Below the pieces are notes generated by a model. That model searched no databases and was not told where the DNA came from. It saw only the letters and a list, made by a program, of their open reading frames with translations. Source: Streptomyces spinoverrucosus (GTDB taxonomy: Bacteria > Actinomycetota > Actinomycetes > Streptomycetales > Streptomycetaceae). From it: a stretch of DNA of 64,000 bases. A program made the translations under genes and the position numbers. The first letter of the stretch is position 1. Each line of letters opens with the position of its first letter. Below, in pieces: positions 27,431-36,534 of this stretch. The stretch is from NCBI RefSeq assembly GCF_015712165.1, contig NZ_JADPZX010000001.1, positions 1,240,001 through 1,304,000 of the forward strand, written 5' to 3'.

Positions 27431-27631
27431 ACGCCCCAGAGAGGAAGCCAGTCTTCCGCTTCACCGATTAGCGCTGGAGGAGACGGCGAACGCGCAGTGC
27501 GCGGTGCAGCGCTGTGGGCAAGGCGCTCGCGCGAGTGGCTGTGGCCGGCTGATCACGTACTGGCGCGACGGCTGTTACACGGCGCTGCACGGAATGTGAT
27601 GAAACCGCGGTCATGAGCGAGGAGACGAGCG
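27431..27631. other. Gap before lipB paralogue
   Basis: 200 bases with no supported gene or hairpin; presumably holds the promoter for the 27632-30710 cassette, though no clear -10/-35 pair stands out. Confidence 0.3.
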
Positions 27632-28318
27632 ATGAGGTTGCCGGGACCTGTGGAGGAACAGCCTTCACGCCGGCGGTTGGAGCGCGTCGACTTGGGAGAA
27701 GTGCCCTACACGGCGGCGCAGGCGGACATGGTCCAATGGGTTGAGGAGCGCAAACAGGGCCTCGCGGCCAACCGGCTCTTCCTGCTCACGCACCCTGCGG
27801 TGATCACCTACACCGCCCGTACGCCGAACGACCAACTGCCCGACGCGGACTCAGCCATCGCCCTGGTGCAGACAGACCGCGGCGGGCATGCCACCTACCA
27901 CGGTCCAGGCCAGCTCATCGGCTATCTCGTGCTCAACGTGCGCGAGCTCGGTCCCCGTGGTCTGGTCCGCCGTGTCGAGCAGGCGCTGATCGACGCACTG
28001 GACACCCTCGGTTTCCCAGCGATCCGCCGCGAGACGCCGCCGGGGTCGCAGAGCCTGGCGGGCGTGTGGACCCCCGGTCACCGCAAACTCGCCTCGATCG
28101 GCATGCGCATCAGCGGAAGTGTCTCCAGCCACGGCTTCGCCCTCAACATCGACCCCGACCTGAGCGTCTACACCGCCTTCACCGCCTGCGCCCTGCCCGG
28201 CGTCCGGATGACCTCCCTGGCCGAACTCGCCGCCGAACGCGGCCTGCCGACCCCAACCCACACCGAGGTGCGCGACGCGGTCGCACGAGCGGTCACTACG
28301 CACCTGACATCACGTTAG
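27632..28318 (+). CDS. lipB: LipB-type octanoyltransferase paralogue
   Basis: Predicted to move an octanoyl (or lipoyl-type) group from acyl carrier protein to a lipoyl domain. The 228 residues hold all family marks: RGGHATYHGPGQLIGYLV, catalytic Lys152 in RKLASIGMRI, VSSHGFALNI, and catalytic Cys186 in TACALPGVRMTSL. No lipA gene is nearby, so this is unlikely to be the housekeeping copy. It lies 20 bp before the Fe-S/SCP2 gene and seems to head the three-gene cassette. What it acylates here is unknown. Confidence 0.92.
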   Translation: MRLPGPVEEQPSRRRLERVDLGEVPYTAAQADMVQWVEERKQGLAANRLFLLTHPAVITYTARTPNDQLPDADSAIALVQTDRGGHATYHGPGQLIGYLVLNVRELGPRGLVRRVEQALIDALDTLGFPAIRRETPPGSQSLAGVWTPGHRKLASIGMRISGSVSSHGFALNIDPDLSVYTAFTACALPGVRMTSLAELAAERGLPTPTHTEVRDAVARAVTTHLTSR

Positions 28319-28338
28319 AAAACAGGAAAGGATGCCCG

Positions 28339-29688
28339 ATGGCCAGCAAGAACAAGCTCGAAGACCATCCCACCGTCGTCCAAGTCCGCCAGCGGCACGA
28401 TCGTGGCGTCACCCGGCCCGCAGAGCCGCTGGATGCGTCCTGGCTGCGGCAGCTATGTCTCGACGCGGGTGCGGACGATGTTGGTTTCGTCGAGATCGAC
28501 CGGCCGGAAATCGCCGACCAGCGAGCGGACCTGGAAGCCGCGCTGCCCGGTGTCCGAGTGTTGATCAGCTTCGTGACCCGAATGAACCGGGAGAACGTCC
28601 GCACTCCTGCGCGCTCCGTTGCCAACCTGGAGTTCCATCACACTGGCGACCACTCCAACGAGGTCGGCCGGCAAGTGGTGGGCAAGCTGGAGGCGATGGG
28701 TGTGCGCGCCATCAACCCCGCGATGGGTTTTCCGATGGAGATGGACAAGTTCCCCAGGAAGACGTGGGTCGTCGGGCACAAGCCGGTCGCCGTGGCGGCC
28801 GGACTCGGCAAGATGGGCATCCACCGCAACGTCATCCACCCGAAATTCGGCAACTTCGTCCTGCTGGGCACCATCCTCATCGACGCCGAGGTAAGCGACC
28901 TCTCCCAGCCCATCGAGTACAACCCCTGCCTGGAATGCAAGCTGTGCGTGACAGCCTGCCCGACCGGGGCGATCGCGTCCGACGGTCACTTCAACTTCTC
29001 CGCCTGCTACACACACAACTACCGTGAGTTCATGGGCGGCTTCGGCGACTGGGCCGAACAGGTTGCTGAAAGCCGTGACGCCCACGACTACCGCTCGCGA
29101 GTGAGCGACAGCGAGAGCGCGTCCATGTGGCAGAGCCTGTCCTTCGGCGCCAACTACAAAGCGGCCTACTGCATGTCGGTGTGCCCGGCCGGCGAGGACG
29201 TCATCGGACCCTGGTTGGAAAATCGCAAGTCACACCTGACCCAGGTCGTGCGCCCACTGGTGGACAAGGAAGAGACCGTCTACGTCGTCCCGGGTTCCGA
29301 CGCCGAGCAACACGTGGCCAAACGGTTCCCGAACAAGCGAACGAAGCACGTGGCGATGAGCTTGCGAGCGAACAGCATCGACGGTCTCGTGGAAGGCATG
29401 CCGCTGATCTTTCAGCGCGAACAGGCCAAGGACATGTCCGCCAGTTACCACTTCACCTTCACCGGCGACGAGTCTCGGCAGATCACCGTGACCATCCGCG
29501 ACCGCGAACTCGATATCGCCGACGGACATCACGGTGAGCCTGATCTCAGGATCACCGCCGACACGGCCACCTGGCTGCGTTTCCTCACCAATCCGACGAT
29601 GCTGGCGTGGGCACTGGTGCGGCGCCAGATCAAGTTGCAGGGCTCCCCTCGGCTGCTGCGCGACTTCGGCCGTTGCTTCCCGTCCTGA
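28339..29688 (+). CDS. Fe-S protein (QueG/reductive dehalogenase-like) fused to SCP2 domain
   Basis: Two-part protein of 449 residues. The first 340 or so resemble the core of epoxyqueuosine reductase and reductive dehalogenases (AVAAGLGKMGIHRN then KFGNFVLLGT). A ferredoxin-type cluster motif follows at Cys197, 200, 203, 207, and further Cys at 223, 278 and 282 could bind a second 4Fe-4S cluster. The last 95 residues (YHFTFTGDESRQITV, then EPDLRITADTATWL) look like a sterol-carrier (SCP2) lipid-binding domain. No signal peptide, so cytosolic. The ATG at 28339 follows CAGGAAAGGA. The reductase gene downstream could supply electrons. Whether it binds cobalamin and what it reduces are open. Confidence 0.85.
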   Translation: MASKNKLEDHPTVVQVRQRHDRGVTRPAEPLDASWLRQLCLDAGADDVGFVEIDRPEIADQRADLEAALPGVRVLISFVTRMNRENVRTPARSVANLEFHHTGDHSNEVGRQVVGKLEAMGVRAINPAMGFPMEMDKFPRKTWVVGHKPVAVAAGLGKMGIHRNVIHPKFGNFVLLGTILIDAEVSDLSQPIEYNPCLECKLCVTACPTGAIASDGHFNFSACYTHNYREFMGGFGDWAEQVAESRDAHDYRSRVSDSESASMWQSLSFGANYKAAYCMSVCPAGEDVIGPWLENRKSHLTQVVRPLVDKEETVYVVPGSDAEQHVAKRFPNKRTKHVAMSLRANSIDGLVEGMPLIFQREQAKDMSASYHFTFTGDESRQITVTIRDRELDIADGHHGEPDLRITADTATWLRFLTNPTMLAWALVRRQIKLQGSPRLLRDFGRCFPS

Positions 29689-29747
29689 TCGGTCAGGAAA
29701 GAACGCGGACCACCGAATCATCACCCGTAAAGAATGAAAGGCCGATC

Positions 29748-30710
29748 ATGAGCACTCTCAGCACCGAGGTCGAACTCGACCTCGTGTTGGAACGCAAGGA
29801 ATCCATAGCCGAAGGTGTTGTGCTGCTGACGCTGCGCGACCCGGAAGGCCGTCCGCTGCCGGAATGGCAGCCGGGGGCACACATCGATCTGATACTGCGA
29901 TCCGACCTCGTCAGGCAGTATTCCCTCTGCGGAGACCCAGCGGATCGAACCCGCCTTCAGGTCGCGGTGCTGCGCGAACCGGAAAGCCGGGGCGGGTCGA
30001 GCCACGTGCACGACGTACTCAAGGAAGGTGAGTCGGTGCGCATTCGCGGGCCACGCAACCACTTTCCGCTCGTGAAGGCCAAAAGCTACCTGTTCATCGC
30101 AGGCGGGATCGGGATCACCCCGATCCTGCCCATGATCGCGGCCGTCAACGCGAGCCGCGCCGACTGGCGACTCGTATACGGGGGCCGTACCCGCGCTTCG
30201 ATGGCATTCGGTGAGACGTTGCAGGGGGCGTACGGAGAGCGGGTGAGCCTGCGGCCGCAGGATGAGTACGGGCTGCTGGACCTGCCTTCGCTGCTCGGCA
30301 AGCCGCAACGCAAGACAGCCGTCTACAGCTGCGGTCCGGAACCGCTGCTCGCGGCGGTCGAGGCCGGCTGCGAGAGGTGGCCGAGCGGATCTCTGCACCT
30401 GGAGCGCTTCGCCCCGAAGAACGATGTCACCGCCGGGCCGCTCACGACCTTCGAAGTCGAACTCGCCCAGAGCGGCAAGACACTGAAGGTCTCTGAGGAC
30501 ATGTCCATTCTTGAGGCCGTCGAAAGCACCGGTGTGTCGGTGATGACATCGTGCGAGGAGGGAATCTGCGGAACCTGCGAAACGGCGGTACTGGCCGGGG
30601 AGATCGACCACCGCGACTCGGTCCTGGACGACGAGGAGCGCGCCGCGGGCAACACAATGATGATCTGCGTCTCCCGAGCCAAGGGCAACCGCCTGGTCCT
30701 CGACCTCTGA
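29748..30710 (+). CDS. Ferredoxin-type oxidoreductase (PDR/VanB type)
   Basis: Electron-transfer protein of 320 residues: flavin domain (RQYSLCGDP), NAD(P)H domain (IAGGIGITPILPM and YSCGPEPLLAAVE), and a C-terminal plant-type 2Fe-2S ferredoxin with Cys269, 274, 277 and 307. Such reductases pass electrons from NAD(P)H to oxygenases or, in some aerobic reductive dehalogenases, to the corrinoid enzyme. As no oxygenase gene is nearby, its natural partner is the Fe-S/SCP2 protein just upstream. All motifs are intact. Confidence 0.93.
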   Translation: MSTLSTEVELDLVLERKESIAEGVVLLTLRDPEGRPLPEWQPGAHIDLILRSDLVRQYSLCGDPADRTRLQVAVLREPESRGGSSHVHDVLKEGESVRIRGPRNHFPLVKAKSYLFIAGGIGITPILPMIAAVNASRADWRLVYGGRTRASMAFGETLQGAYGERVSLRPQDEYGLLDLPSLLGKPQRKTAVYSCGPEPLLAAVEAGCERWPSGSLHLERFAPKNDVTAGPLTTFEVELAQSGKTLKVSEDMSILEAVESTGVSVMTSCEEGICGTCETAVLAGEIDHRDSVLDDEERAAGNTMMICVSRAKGNRLVLDL

Positions 30711-30833
30711 TCCGCCGTAGAACCATTCCGGATGCTGCGTCAGCTGCCCCGTCCGATCGTTGCAGGTCGCTACGCCGCGGCGTCGGGCCCCTTACAAGCA
30801 ATCACAGGCGTATCACCAACCCCGTAGACGCTC

Positions 30834-31187
30834 TCACGTCACAAGGCCCTGACCTGGACCTGCGCGCTCGCCGACGAACATCATGCGGCTCTCAACGGCG
30901 GGTTGTCCGCGGCCTTCTTCGCTCCACCGCGCCGGCAGCTGGGCCGTACTCCGGCGGGTGCGCGGATCCCACGCGTGCAGGACCCCAGTACGGTCACTGG
31001 CCCCGATCCGATCGCCCGCCATGAACGGCGTGGTGGTGAAGGCGCCGCCTGCGCTCTTGCGCCACAGCTCTCTGCCAGAGAGCGGATCGGGGACTACAAG
31101 CCGCCCTGGGTCGAATGCGGCGATGTAGACGGCGTCGTCAGCGACCAAGGGGGTCGTACTGATGCGTCGGGACACCTGAGTGTTCAA
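30834..31187 (-). pseudogene. PQQ-type beta-propeller fragment
   Basis: About 90 residues with two outer-membrane-propeller-like blades: TTPLVADDAVYIAAFD, DPLSGRELWRKSAGGAF, RTGVLHAWDPRT. In Streptomyces such repeats often form the sensor part of Ser/Thr kinases. No kinase or signal sequence remains; both ends are cut. Next to it lies the second copy of the degenerate repeat seen at 17655. Confidence 0.6.
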
Positions 31188-31262
31188 ACAACGGGTGTCC
31201 CTCTTGCCCGTCCCAGGCCTGCGCCCGGCCGCCCCCCGTAGTCAGATGAACCGTCGTGCGAC

Positions 31263-31309
31263 GGTAAGGGCCCGGCGTCCCGAAGCCGGGATGCCGGGCC
31301 CCCCTTACC
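31263..31309 (-). terminator. Hairpin terminator after cold-shock gene
   Basis: Long imperfect hairpin: GGTAAGGGCCCGGC pairs with GCCGGGCC-CCCTTACC across an inner stem, 10 bases downstream of the minus-strand stop. Confidence 0.7.
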
Positions 31310-31318
31310 GGGGCGCGA

Positions 31319-31522
31319 TCAGGCGGGGCGGATGTTCTCAGCCTGCGGGCCCTTCTGGCCCTGCGTGACGTCGAACTCGACCTTCTGGCCCTCCTGCAGC
31401 TCGCGGTAGCCCTGGCTGGCGATGTTGGAGTAGTGGGCGAAGACGTCGGGGCCGCCGCCCTCCTGCTCGATGAAGCCGAAGCCCTTCTCGCTGTTGAACC
31501 ACTTCACTGTGCCCTTGGCCAT
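31319..31522 (-). CDS. Cold-shock domain protein
   Basis: Single cold-shock domain of 67 residues that binds single-stranded RNA or DNA. RNP1 is KGFGFIEQ and RNP2 is VFAHYSNI, in [14 protein letters not shown] context. The ATG at 31522 (GGAG-type site upstream) is the family start. RNase J and a DEAD-box helicase within 5 kb suggest a shared RNA-handling theme, though not one operon. Confidence 0.96.
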   Translation of the reverse strand: MAKGTVKWFNSEKGFGFIEQEGGGPDVFAHYSNIASQGYRELQEGQKVEFDVTQGQKGPQAENIRPA

Positions 31523-32365
31523 GACTGTCTCCTTTGAGGGAAACCGGGCACGCACCCTGCGTGACCGGGAGGTGATCGCCCTGGTCCGGAGAGGCGCTGA
31601 ACAGCAAGAACGCCCGTGAGGCGATCACGGGCGAACGGAACTTCGGAACCACGACTGCTGATCACAACGCTATAACGGCATGACGGAAGCCGCCAGCGAA
31701 AACGCGCCAGTATCCGGCCCGGAACGATGGGCTGGACCGCCCGTGAGGCTCGGCCGATGGTGATCAAGCAGTTTCGCGCCCTTCTTCTTCTGCACAAGGC
31801 TGCGGCGAGGCATGACCTCTCCCCGCCGCCGACTGTTCTCCGGGTGGGCCCCACCGGTCATGCGTGACCGGCCCCTCCCCACACGACGTCACCTTCGACT
31901 TCCCGGAACCGGCTCGAGACCAGGGACGAGCCACCCCCGCGTGACCTCGTCGTCGAGTTCGATGGGGCACCACATCGGCTTCCTGCATGGCGGGCGGGGG
32001 CGGCAAGCGCTTCTGGGACACCGCCGTCTGTCTGCCCGGCGAAGGAAGCTGCCTCGGGGCCCTCTCAGCCCACGTGCTCCTGAGCGCCGAAGACATCCGA
32101 GTCTCGACCACTGCGAGTGGACCGGTGCCGAGGCCCGCCGGGGGCAGCGCACGTCGGAAAACACGACAGGGTGCACGAGATCTTCTCCAGCACCGGGCGA
32201 ACGGTTCGGCCACGGAAGGTGGTACCGCTTTCACCGCTCCCTGTCCCCGGTCGCCGGCGTGATCCGATCGTGCCGAGGCACGCTGCGGGTGCCCCGCTCC
32301 GTCGGGACAAGGAGATCGCACAGGCAATGGATCACCCTGTCCCGCTCTCCGGGTACCGTCAGGGT
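31523..32365. other. Long intergenic region between csp and rnj
   Basis: About 840 bases between divergently oriented genes. It must contain both promoters and probably a long cold-shock leader. I found no open frame with a recognisable product and no strong hairpin. Confidence 0.35.
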
Positions 32366-34051
32366 ATGAGTCATCCGCACCCCGAGCTGAAAGCCGCCCC
32401 GCCCCTTCCTGAAGGAGGGCTGCGGGTCATCGCCCTGGGCGGCCTGGGGGAGATCGGCCGCAACATGACCGTCTTCGAGCACGCGGGCAAGCTGCTCATC
32501 GTCGACTGCGGCGTACTGTTCCCTGAGGAGACCCAGCCCGGCGTGGACGTGATCCTGCCGGACTTCACCTCGATCCGCGACCGGCTGGACGACATCGTGG
32601 CCGTGGTCCTCACCCACGGCCACGAGGACCACATCGGCGGCGTGCCGTACCTGCTGCGCGAGCGGTCCGACATTCCCGTCGTCGGCTCCAAGCTGACGCT
32701 GGCGTTCCTGGAGGCCAAGCTCAAGGAACACGGCATCCGGCCGCGCACGGTGCGGGTGCGGGAGGGCGACCGGCGTGGCTTCGGGCCCTTCGACTGCGAG
32801 TTCGTGGCGGTCAACCACTCCATCCCCGACAGCCTCGCGGTCGCGATCCGCACCCGGGCCGGGATGGTGCTGCACACCGGCGACTTCAAGATGGACCAGT
32901 TCCCTCTCGACGACCGCATCACCGATCTGCGTGCCTTCGCCCGCCTCGGCGAGGAGGGCGTGGACCTGTTCCTCACCGACTCCACCAACGCCGAAGTACC
33001 CGGCTTCACCACCTCCGAGCGAGAGCTGAGCCCGGCGATCGAGCAGGTGATGCGCACCGCGCCGCGCCGGGTCATCGTCTCCAGCTTCGCCAGCCACGTG
33101 CACCGCATCCAGCAGGTCCTGGACGCCGCCCACCAGCACGGCCGTAAGGTCGCCTTCGTCGGCCGGTCGATGGTCCGCAACATGGGCATCGCCCGTGACC
33201 TGGGCTATCTGAAGGTCCCCTCCGGTCTGGTCGTGAGCACGAAGGAGTTGGAGAAGCTTCCGGATCACAAGATCGCTCTGGTGTGCACCGGCTCCCAGGG
33301 CGAACCGATGGCCGCGCTGTCACGGATGGCCAACCGCGACCACATGATCCGCATCGGCAAGGACGACACCGTCCTGCTCGCCAGCTCCCTCATTCCCGGC
33401 AACGAGAACGCCATCTACCGGGTGATCAACGGACTCACCCGGTGGGGCGCCCACGTGGTCCACAAGGGCAACGCCAAGGTGCACGTCTCCGGACACGCCA
33501 GCGCCGGCGAACTCGTCTACTGCTACAACATCGTCAAGCCCCGCAACGTCATGCCCGTGCACGGCGAATGGCGCCACCTGCGGGCCAACGGCGACCTCGC
33601 CATCCGTACCGGTGTCGACCCCGACCGGGTCGTCATCGCCGAGGACGGCGTCGTCGTCGATCTGGTCGACGGGCGCGCATCCATCACCGGCAAGGTCCCC
33701 GCCGGCAACGTCTACGTGGACGGCATGGAGGTCGGCGGCGCGACCGAAGCGTCCCTCAAGGACCGCCTCACCCTCGCCGCCGAAGGCGTGGTCACGGTGG
33801 TGGCGATCGTCGACGCGGACACCGGCGCCCTCGCCGAGGCCCCCGACTTCCTGGCCCGGGGCTTCGTCCACGACGACGCCACCTTCGAGCCGGTCATCCC
33901 CGTCATCGAGAAGACCCTGGCCACCGCAGCTGAGGAAGGCGTCGGGGACGCCCGCCAACTCGAACAACTCGTCGCCCGCGCCGTGGCGAACTGGGCGTTC
34001 CGCACCCACCGCCGCAAGCCCCTCATCATCCCCGTCATCATCGACGCCTGA
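32366..34051 (+). CDS. rnj: Ribonuclease J
   Basis: Metallo-beta-lactamase/beta-CASP ribonuclease of 561 residues with endo- and 5'-exonuclease activity on RNA. Metal motif THGHEDHIGG (His84, His86, Asp88, His89), HTGDFKMDQ, and beta-CASP motifs with SGHASAGEL and PVHGEWRHL near the C-terminus. Length is normal. The ATG at 32366 begins MSHPHPELKAAPPLPEGG, usual for actinobacteria. The chromosomal rnj usually follows dapA; no dapA is present here, so this is probably an extra copy. Confidence 0.95.
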   Translation: MSHPHPELKAAPPLPEGGLRVIALGGLGEIGRNMTVFEHAGKLLIVDCGVLFPEETQPGVDVILPDFTSIRDRLDDIVAVVLTHGHEDHIGGVPYLLRERSDIPVVGSKLTLAFLEAKLKEHGIRPRTVRVREGDRRGFGPFDCEFVAVNHSIPDSLAVAIRTRAGMVLHTGDFKMDQFPLDDRITDLRAFARLGEEGVDLFLTDSTNAEVPGFTTSERELSPAIEQVMRTAPRRVIVSSFASHVHRIQQVLDAAHQHGRKVAFVGRSMVRNMGIARDLGYLKVPSGLVVSTKELEKLPDHKIALVCTGSQGEPMAALSRMANRDHMIRIGKDDTVLLASSLIPGNENAIYRVINGLTRWGAHVVHKGNAKVHVSGHASAGELVYCYNIVKPRNVMPVHGEWRHLRANGDLAIRTGVDPDRVVIAEDGVVVDLVDGRASITGKVPAGNVYVDGMEVGGATEASLKDRLTLAAEGVVTVVAIVDADTGALAEAPDFLARGFVHDDATFEPVIPVIEKTLATAAEEGVGDARQLEQLVARAVANWAFRTHRRKPLIIPVIIDA

Positions 34052-34430
34052 GCCGCGGCCCGGCAGCACGTCCACGGTTCCGGTGGCGGCCCCGCGAGCA
34101 TCGAGGTCGGGCACGCCCGGACCGGACGGTGGCGAAGCCGCCGGGCTCGACGAGGCGGATCGCCTCGCCGTGGGCGGCCGGCAGGTCCGCGAGGGAGTCG
34201 GTGTTGCGGGCGACGGCCCTGTCGCCGCGCTCCGGGGCCGCCTGCGCAAACTCGCGGCCGAAGCCGCGGGAGGAACCGGTGACATGGCGGCCATGCACCC
34301 CGCTCAGATGTTGCACCAGATCGGACAACGTCCACTCGGGGCAGGTCGGCACCTGCACGTCGTGGCTGGGCACGGAGGCGACCGCTGCCCGGAACGCGAC
34401 CGTCTGTGCGTCGTTAGGCCGCAGCAGGAC
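34038..34430 (-). pseudogene. Chimera of MDMPI-type and SDR gene fragments
   Basis: One open minus-strand frame joins two unrelated N-termini. The first part (AFRAAVASVPSHDV then VPTCPEWTLSDLVQHL) is the start of a mycothiol-dependent maleylpyruvate isomerase-type domain. At SGVHGRH it runs into VTGSSRGFGREFAQAA and ARNTDSLADLPAAHGE, the start of a short-chain dehydrogenase. Neither continues. The junction is near 34300 and looks like a deletion that fused two genes in frame. Confidence 0.65.
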
Positions 34431-34755
34431 GGGGAACGAATGTCCTTGCCACGCGGATGCCTACCGTCACCCCGGACGGCCGCAGTCGATTTTCACAGCG
34501 GTACAGGGGCACGCGAGGCGCGCAAAACCGGCCGCGTACCCTCGGACAAGGCAGTGCCCTCATCCCGGATTTCCAGTTCGGCGGCGCCACCGACCCGAGC
34601 CAACCGCATCTGGGCCATTCCCCCCGGCGAGTCCTCCGGCTACGCCCCGCCCGCGACGCGCGCACGGGCATGCGCACGTCGCGGGCTACAGCACGGGATG
34701 CGTGAGTCGACAGCGCGAGTGCCGGTGAAGCGGTCAGATCGCGGGACTCATCGAC

Positions 34756-34998
34756 TCAGCCGCCGCTCTTGCGCCTGAACGACCGCTGGCTCGCAGCCGG
34801 GCCGTGAGCCGAACGCACCTTCGATGCATCGGACTTGGCGGCAACATCAGCGGCATCCGCCTGCGCACCGCGCTTACGCGCCAGGGCTTCGCGGAACTTG
34901 CGCTTGAGGTCGTAGTTGCCGTCACTGTCCGGCTCCAGAGGGGACGTCTCGGGGGCAGCCGGCTCCGAACCTTCCGTAGATACGCGCTCTGCGGTCAT
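34756..34998 (-). CDS. DUF5302 domain protein
   Basis: Small charged protein of 80 residues ending in KVRSAHGPAASQRSFRRKSGG-like sequence, the hallmark of actinobacterial DUF5302 proteins. Central KRKFREALARKRG helix; acidic N-terminus. AGGAGGTCACC before the ATG is a very strong ribosome site. Function unknown; the basic tail would suit nucleic acid binding. It sits 120 bp downstream of the helicase gene on the same strand. Confidence 0.88.
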   Translation of the reverse strand: MTAERVSTEGSEPAAPETSPLEPDSDGNYDLKRKFREALARKRGAQADAADVAAKSDASKVRSAHGPAASQRSFRRKSGG

Positions 34999-35118
34999 GG
35001 TGACCTCCTGGGTTCGGGGGGATGGGCAAGCACAGCTTGTCATGCTGGGCGCAGTTCGAGGCGCCGGCAACATCATCCTGCTGTCGATCCCGTGGCCCGG
35101 CTGACAAGGCAACGACTC

Positions 35119-36534
35119 TCAGCCGTTGCGACGCACGAGGGCGGCCCTGCGGGCCTCGGCGAGCTTGCGGGCCTCGCCCGCCTTTCGGGACTTGCCGCCG
35201 GCGCCGCGGGAGGTGCCCTTGCTGGTGCCGAGGCCGCGGAAGGGAGCGTTGGTGTTCTTGGGTCGGGGGACGGCGGGCTCGCCGTCGAGCGGGATCCCGG
35301 AGGGAGTCTTGGCGCCGGTGATCCGGCTCAGCTCCGCCTCGCCCGAGCGCACCTTGGTGACGGTCGGCTCGATGCCGGCCCCGGCCATCATGCGGCTCGT
35401 CTCACGGCGCTGGCCCGCCGGCACGAGCGTGACCACGCTGCCGGACTCACCGGCGCGGGCGGTGCGGCCCGCCCGGTGCACATAGTCCTTGGCATCGGTG
35501 GGCGGGTCGACGTTGACCACGAGATCGAGGTCGTCGACGTGCAGGCCACGGGCCGCGACATTGGTCGCCACCAGAACGGTGATCTGGCCGTTCTTGAACT
35601 GCGCCAGGGTCCGTGTGCGCTGTGGCTGGGACTTGCCGCTGTGCAGGGCCCCGGCGTGCACCCCGCTGGCCCGCAGATGCCGGGTGAGCTGGTCGACGGC
35701 GTGCTTGGTGTCGAGGAACAGCAGTACGCGGCCGTCGCGGGCGGCGATTTCCGTGATGACGGCGTAGCGGTCAGGGCCGTGGACGACCAGAACGTGGTGC
35801 TCCATCGTCGTGACTGTGCCCGCGGCCGGGTCGACCGAGTGGACGATGGGGTCGTGGAGGTAGCGGCGGACCAGTTGATCGACGTCGCGATCGAGAGTGG
35901 CCGAGAAAAGCATCCGCTGACCGTCGGGGTGCACCTGGTCGAGCACGTCGGCAACCTGCGGCAGGAATCCCAAGTCGCACATCTGGTCGGCCTCGTCCAG
36001 CACGGTGATTCTCACCCGTCCCAGGCGGCAGGCGTTGCGCTCGATCAGGTCGTGCAGGCGTCCGGGGGTGGCGACGACCACCTCGGCTCCCTGGCGCAGC
36101 GCGGCGACCTGCCGACCGATCGACGTTCCGCCGACGACCGCGGCGATCCGCAGCCGCAGTGCCTCGGCGTACGGCGCCAGCGCCTGGGTGACCTGTTGGG
36201 CCAGCTCCCGGGTAGGCACCAGGATCAGAGCAAGGGGCTGCTTCGGTTCCGCGCGCCGCCCGGCCGTCCGTGCGAGTAGCGGCAGGCCGAAGGCGAGCGT
36301 CTTGCCTGATCCGGTGCGCCCGCGTCCCAGGATGTCGCGCCCCTCCAGGGCATCGGGCAGTGTGGCCGCCTGGATCGGAAAGGGTTCGCGCACCCCGAGT
36401 TCGCTCAGTGTCCGCAGCACCTCCGTCGGCAGTTCCAGACCGGCGAAGGTGACGGCCGGGAGCAGCGCCGGGGTCGTTGTCCCAGGCTGGGCGGGACTGC
36501 CGTGGGCGATGCCGGAGTCATTGGGATGCTTCAT
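35119..36534 (-). CDS. DEAD-box RNA helicase
   Basis: ATP-dependent RNA helicase of 471 residues. Q motif FPIQAATLP, motif I GRTGSGKT, Ia PTRELAQQ, motif II DEAD, motif III SAT, and motif VI HRAGRTAR. The last 80 residues are basic and rich in Gly/Ser/Lys, a typical RNA-binding tail. The ATG at 36534 has GGAAGG 8 bases upstream; longer readings of the frame are not supported. It probably unwinds structured RNA in the cold, consistent with the nearby cold-shock gene and RNase J. Confidence 0.94.
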   Translation of the reverse strand: MKHPNDSGIAHGSPAQPGTTTPALLPAVTFAGLELPTEVLRTLSELGVREPFPIQAATLPDALEGRDILGRGRTGSGKTLAFGLPLLARTAGRRAEPKQPLALILVPTRELAQQVTQALAPYAEALRLRIAAVVGGTSIGRQVAALRQGAEVVVATPGRLHDLIERNACRLGRVRITVLDEADQMCDLGFLPQVADVLDQVHPDGQRMLFSATLDRDVDQLVRRYLHDPIVHSVDPAAGTVTTMEHHVLVVHGPDRYAVITEIAARDGRVLLFLDTKHAVDQLTRHLRASGVHAGALHSGKSQPQRTRTLAQFKNGQITVLVATNVAARGLHVDDLDLVVNVDPPTDAKDYVHRAGRTARAGESGSVVTLVPAGQRRETSRMMAGAGIEPTVTKVRSGEAELSRITGAKTPSGIPLDGEPAVPRPKNTNAPFRGLGTSKGTSRGAGGKSRKAGEARKLAEARRAALVRRNG

